A DNA stretch of 34,746 nucleotides from assembly GCA_001799395.1 (NCBI GenBank), contig MGTJ01000162.1, forward strand, positions 145 through 34,890, given 5' to 3'. The stretch comes from Desulfobacterales bacterium RIFOXYA12_FULL_46_15 (GTDB lineage: Bacteria > Desulfobacterota > Desulfobacteria > Desulfobacterales > Desulfobacteraceae). Each line of letters starts with the position of its first letter. Position 1 is the first letter of the stretch. The translations under genes and the position numbers were made by a program. Below the pieces are notes generated by a model, which did not search any database, had not been told where the DNA came from, and was given only the letters and a program-made list of their open reading frames with translations. Shown piece by piece: positions 31,366 through 34,746 of the stretch.

Positions 31366-32916
31366 GTGAAAGACGCCACCCTGCTTGCTGTTGACTGCGG
31401 AACCCAGAGCCTGAGGGCCATCCTTTTTTCAAGGACCGGGGATATGCTCGCCTGTGCAAAGATGGAATATGATCCTTATGTTTCTCCTTTTCCGGGCTGG
31501 GCTGAACAGGACCCGGAACTTTACTGGAACAGCCTTGTCGCAGCCTGCAGAAAGCTTGAATCAGAAGCGCCCCGGGCATTTGCCGCAGTTGCCGGGATGG
31601 GGGTGACCACCCAGCGGGCCAGCATGATCAATGTGGATGAGACCGGAAATCCGCTCAGGCCCTGTCTCTTATGGCTGGACCAGAGACGGGCAAATCCTTT
31701 CTTCGGTCAGAACCGGCTCTTGAAAACAAGTTTGAAACTAGCAGGCCTTAAAAACAGGATCGACGATATCCAGACCCAGGGCAAATGCAGCTGGATCATG
31801 CAGAACCAGCCTGACATCTGGGCCAGGACCTTTAAATACCTCCAGGTTTCCGGGTTTTTAAACCACCGGCTGACAGGCGAATTTAACGATTCCACAGCTT
31901 CCCAGATCGGCCATATCCCTTTTAATTACAAAACACAGGAATGGGCAGGCCCCTGGCAATTATCAAAATGGCTGTTCCCTGTTGAAAAAGAAAAGCTGCC
32001 GGTCCTTATCAAACCGGGTGAAATCCTGGGCCGGGTCACGGAAGCCGCGTCCCTGCTTTGCGGGATTAAAAAGGGGATTCCGGTGGTGGCCTGCGGGTCG
32101 GACAAGGGATGCGAAACCCTGGGGGCAGGGGTGGTGTCTGCGAAAACAGCCAGTTTGAGTTTCGGTACCACGGCAACGGTTCAGACCGTGTCCGGAACCT
32201 ATCTGGAAGTCATTCCCTATATGCCGCCGTATCCTTCACCCGTGCCCGGGTTTTACAACCCTGAGGTCGAGATTTTCAGGGGCTTCTGGATGATCTCCTG
32301 GTTCAAGAAGGAATTTGCCCACAAGGAAGTTGAAGAGGCAAAAATACTCGGCATCCCGGCAGAAGAAGTCCTGAACCGCTGTCTTGAAAGGACATCGCCT
32401 GGCGCCATGGGCCTTGTGGTGCAGCCTTACTGGGGAGCCGGGCTGGGGCAGCCCCATGCCAAGGGCGCCATGATCGGGTTCGGGGACATCCATACCAGGG
32501 ATCATATCTACCGGGCCGTTATCGAGGGCCTGGGATTCGGTCTTTATGAAGGTCTTGAAAAAATCGAGAAAAAAACAAAGATCAAAATCGAAAAAGCCGC
32601 CGTATCCGGGGGGGCTTCCCAGAGCAATGAAATCTGCCGGATCATGGCCGATATCATCAATCTTCCCATGGTCAAGGGTCAAACCCACGAAACTTCAGGT
32701 CTTGGCGCAGCCATGCTCACGGCAAAGGGCCTGGGCTGGTATCAAACCCTTGAAGAGGCAGTGGATCAAATGGTCCATGCGGAAATAATTTTCGAGCCTG
32801 ACCCTGAATCGGCTCAGATCTACAGGGCGCTTTATTCAAAGGTGTATTCAAAACTCTATGCAGCGCTTAAACCCTTATATTCAGAAATCAGAAATATTAC
32901 AGGATATCCGGAATGA
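31366..32916 (+). CDS. FGGY-family carbohydrate/polyol kinase (YgcE-like)
   Basis: This cytosolic kinase (516 aa) transfers phosphate from ATP to a polyol or sugar. Asp10 in AVDCGTQSLRA begins the first phosphate loop, LWLDQRRA (102-109) follows, and the catalytic-type Asp246 is in VACGSDKGCETLGAG. The C-terminal domain has AAVSGGASQSNEICRIMADI, the adenosine motif, and the later SGLGAAMLTAKGLG. Glycerol kinase has slightly different signatures, so the substrate may be another three- or four-carbon polyol. Translation starts at GTG 31366, placed by AAGGAG; an ATG two bases earlier leads straight to a stop. The stop overlaps the next gene by 4 nt. E. coli ygcE lies near ygcU, a relative of the next gene. 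Confidence 0.87.
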   Translation: MKDATLLAVDCGTQSLRAILFSRTGDMLACAKMEYDPYVSPFPGWAEQDPELYWNSLVAACRKLESEAPRAFAAVAGMGVTTQRASMINVDETGNPLRPCLLWLDQRRANPFFGQNRLLKTSLKLAGLKNRIDDIQTQGKCSWIMQNQPDIWARTFKYLQVSGFLNHRLTGEFNDSTASQIGHIPFNYKTQEWAGPWQLSKWLFPVEKEKLPVLIKPGEILGRVTEAASLLCGIKKGIPVVACGSDKGCETLGAGVVSAKTASLSFGTTATVQTVSGTYLEVIPYMPPYPSPVPGFYNPEVEIFRGFWMISWFKKEFAHKEVEEAKILGIPAEEVLNRCLERTSPGAMGLVVQPYWGAGLGQPHAKGAMIGFGDIHTRDHIYRAVIEGLGFGLYEGLEKIEKKTKIKIEKAAVSGGASQSNEICRIMADIINLPMVKGQTHETSGLGAAMLTAKGLGWYQTLEEAVDQMVHAEIIFEPDPESAQIYRALYSKVYSKLYAALKPLYSEIRNITGYPE

Positions 32917-34607
32917 CGAATAAACATCAATGGTCGCCCCCGTGGGTGGAAAAAGTGCCTGAACCCGGAACCTTCAGGTCTATTTTCAAATGGGGGGCAG
33001 GGGACACGTTCAAGCACCCGAACCCGGGTTTTTTACAAATCATTGCAAAGGAGCTGGGGCTTGTTGAAGGCGATTTCAAACAGCCTGCCTTTCTGGGGGA
33101 AAAAATTGTCGAAAACCGGCCCTGCATCTCATTTTCGCAAAAAGATGCAGCCCTGTTTGAATCCATTGTGGGGCCGGAAAACTGTTTTTCTGATACCTAT
33201 GCAAGGCTGAAATCCGCTACAGGCAAATCCATGGAAGACATCCTGAACCTGAGGGCAGGAAAAACACAAAACATACCTGACCTGGTGCTTCACCCGAAAA
33301 ACCGGGCCGATATTGAAAAAATCGTCCGGCTCTGCCATGAAAAAAAAATCCCCCTCCATGTGACAGCCGGCGGAAGCTCGGTCACCCAGGGCCTTGCCTG
33401 CCCCAAAGGGGGCGTGACCCTTGTCATGACCACCCACATGACCCGGGTTCTTGAATTTAATGAAACCAACCAGACCATTACCGTGGAACCGGGGCTCATG
33501 GGACCGGCCTACGAGGATATGCTCAACCAGGCCCGGGAAATTTTCAATGCAGAAAGACCTTATACCGGCGGCCATTTTCCCCAGAGCTTTGAATTCTCCT
33601 CTGTGGGCGGCTGGGTGGTCACCCTGGGTTCGGGCCAGGCCTCTTCCTATTACGGCGATGCAGGGGACCTGGTCGTGGCCCAGGACTATGTCACGCCTAC
33701 AGGGGATTTTAAAACCCTGGATTTTCCGGCCACTGCCACAGGCCCCAAGATCAACGACATCATGAAGGGGTCGGAAGGGTGCTTTGGCGTTCTCACAGCC
33801 CTGACCCTGAAAATATTCCCGTATTTCCCCGAAGCGGTCAGACCCTTTGCCTTCATGTTCAGGACCTTTGCCGATGCAATTTTTGCCGTCCGGCAGATCA
33901 GCCGGTCAGGATGCGGCATGCCATCGGTGCTCCGGGTTTCCGATCCTGAAGAAACCGATATTGCCATGAAAATGTACGGGCTTGAAGGCACACTGCCGGA
34001 CCGGTTCATGAGCTTAAAGGGCCTGAAACCCGGGTCCCGGTGCCTGGTCATGGGCCGGACCGAAGGCGAACCCTCTTTTTCGAAAAATCTTTTCAGACAG
34101 GTTAAAAAAATCGGGAAATCGAACAAAGGCCTTTATCTTACCGGATACCCAATGAAAAAATGGCAGGCCGGCCGGTTTTCCGATCCCTATATGCGCGACA
34201 GCCTGAACGATTTCGGGGTCCTCATTGATACCCTGGAAGCGGCCGTGACCTGGGACCATGTGGAAGACCTGTACAAAGGGGTGAGAAGCCATGTAAAAAA
34301 AACTCCGGGCATGATTCTCATGACCCATGCCTCCCATTTCTACACCCAGGGCACCAACCTGTATTTTATCTTTATCACAAAAATGATGACCCTTGATGAA
34401 TTCAAGGCCTTCCAGACAGGGGTCATAGAAAAAATCACCGCCCTTCACGGCTCCTTAAGCCACCACCACGGCGTCGGCCGGATGCTGGCCCCGTTCCTGG
34501 AAACCCATCTGGGCAAAAAGCAGATGGACGTGCTCCGGGCCCTTAAAAGAGAATTTGACCCCCACAACATCATGAACCCGGGAGCCCTTGGTCTGGGCCG
34601 GCAGTGA
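32913..34607 (+). CDS. FAD-binding oxidase, alkyl-DHAP synthase (AGPS)/YgcU-like
   Basis: This flavoprotein (564 aa) belongs to the vanillyl-alcohol-oxidase fold family and is closest in pattern to alkyldihydroxyacetonephosphate synthase and YgcU. The N-terminal segment FKWGAGDTF resembles the extension of AGPS-like proteins. The FAD-binding domain has LHVTAGGSSVTQGL (148-161) and later SFEFSSVGGWVVTLGSGQ. The cap domain includes HASHFYTQGTNLYFIF, and HHHGVGR begins at residue 517, the His-rich active-site motif of AGPS; the C-terminus reads KREFDPHNIMNPG. In eukaryotes AGPS exchanges an acyl for an alkyl chain on DHAP to make ether lipids. Here DHAP would be supplied by the preceding genes, but oxidation of a polyol or hydroxyacid is equally possible. 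Confidence 0.85.
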   Translation: MTNKHQWSPPWVEKVPEPGTFRSIFKWGAGDTFKHPNPGFLQIIAKELGLVEGDFKQPAFLGEKIVENRPCISFSQKDAALFESIVGPENCFSDTYARLKSATGKSMEDILNLRAGKTQNIPDLVLHPKNRADIEKIVRLCHEKKIPLHVTAGGSSVTQGLACPKGGVTLVMTTHMTRVLEFNETNQTITVEPGLMGPAYEDMLNQAREIFNAERPYTGGHFPQSFEFSSVGGWVVTLGSGQASSYYGDAGDLVVAQDYVTPTGDFKTLDFPATATGPKINDIMKGSEGCFGVLTALTLKIFPYFPEAVRPFAFMFRTFADAIFAVRQISRSGCGMPSVLRVSDPEETDIAMKMYGLEGTLPDRFMSLKGLKPGSRCLVMGRTEGEPSFSKNLFRQVKKIGKSNKGLYLTGYPMKKWQAGRFSDPYMRDSLNDFGVLIDTLEAAVTWDHVEDLYKGVRSHVKKTPGMILMTHASHFYTQGTNLYFIFITKMMTLDEFKAFQTGVIEKITALHGSLSHHHGVGRMLAPFLETHLGKKQMDVLRALKREFDPHNIMNPGALGLGRQ

Positions 34608-34628
34608 CGATGCTTTTTGCCTTATCCC

Positions 34629-34646
34629 GGCTGGAAGATTCCAGCC
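34629..34646. repeat. Short hairpin after the last gene
   Basis: GGCTGGAA (34629-34636) and TTCCAGCC (34639-34646) form a small perfect hairpin 22 nt after the stop. It is followed by C-rich, not T-rich, sequence, so it is only a weak terminator candidate. The remaining bases to the window end hold nothing I recognise. Confidence 0.35.
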
Positions 34647-34746
34647 CCCCTCAAGTATCATTATCCCTGTTTTGAGGTTTCGGTCCCTGAAATTATCAAG
34701 AATTCAAAAAATATCTTTCAGCAAATTATGATTGTACCAGAATGGT

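Noticed and set aside
1-34746. CRISPR arrays, tRNA, rRNA, complete insertion sequences or prophage genes
   Set aside because: Scanned by eye for regularly spaced repeats, cloverleaf-like segments and transposase or integrase motifs; none was convincing.

Overview
The window (34.7 kb, moderate GC, genes tightly packed) looks like the chromosome of an anaerobic, heterotrophic Gram-negative bacterium. I infer the sulfate-reducing Desulfobacterota, probably Desulfobacterales. The grounds are a ferrous-iron module with an LbtU-type outer-membrane protein, several TRAP transporters for organic acids, CoA-transferase activation of acids, and an NtrC-type two-component system. No rRNA, tRNA, CRISPR array or complete insertion sequence was seen, and the taxonomic placement has not been tested by any search.

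Layout from left to right: (1) 1-766, the N-terminal 255 residues of a type I restriction R subunit that runs off the left edge. (2) 767-5763, an iron-uptake region: an LbtU-like barrel protein, a DtxR-family regulator on the opposite strand, feoA-feoB, a small FeoB-associated Cys-rich membrane protein, and a further small Cys-rich protein. lbtU and feoA share a 34-nt promoter element. (3) 5822-8928, a mixed stretch: a macro-domain protein whose 3' end is joined to a HigA antitoxin remnant, a secreted UshA-type nucleotidase, and a GNAT acetyltransferase. (4) 8934-17516, a divergent catabolic locus around a GntR/FCD regulator. Leftward run the regulator, a DctPQM TRAP transporter and PxpA-PxpB-PxpC. 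Rightward run a stand-alone biotin carrier protein, a biotin carboxylase and a creatininase-family amidohydrolase. A 17-bp perfect inverted repeat lies between the two arms. (5) 17581-24593, a leftward operon: a lipoprotein, TAXI-TRAP binding protein, DUF1850 protein, fused TRAP permease, GctA/GctB-type CoA-transferase and an MFS carrier, preceded by a near-consensus sigma-54 promoter. (6) 24832-29520, a sensor kinase, a sigma-54-dependent response regulator and an orphan periplasmic binding protein; this is a plausible control unit for the operon in (5). (7) 29801-34607, a rightward operon of a GlpD-like dehydrogenase, an FGGY kinase and an AGPS/YgcU-like flavoprotein.

The most interesting proposal is region 4. 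PxpB and PxpC are homologous to the carboxyltransferase part of urea carboxylase. Here they sit in one locus with separate biotin carboxylase and biotin carrier genes, a LamB/YcsF protein, an amidohydrolase, a dedicated importer and a ligand-responsive repressor. Together these could form a split urea-carboxylase-like system acting on a lactam or amide acid. Region 7 may feed ether-lipid or polyol-phosphate metabolism. Both functional proposals are inferences from gene content.
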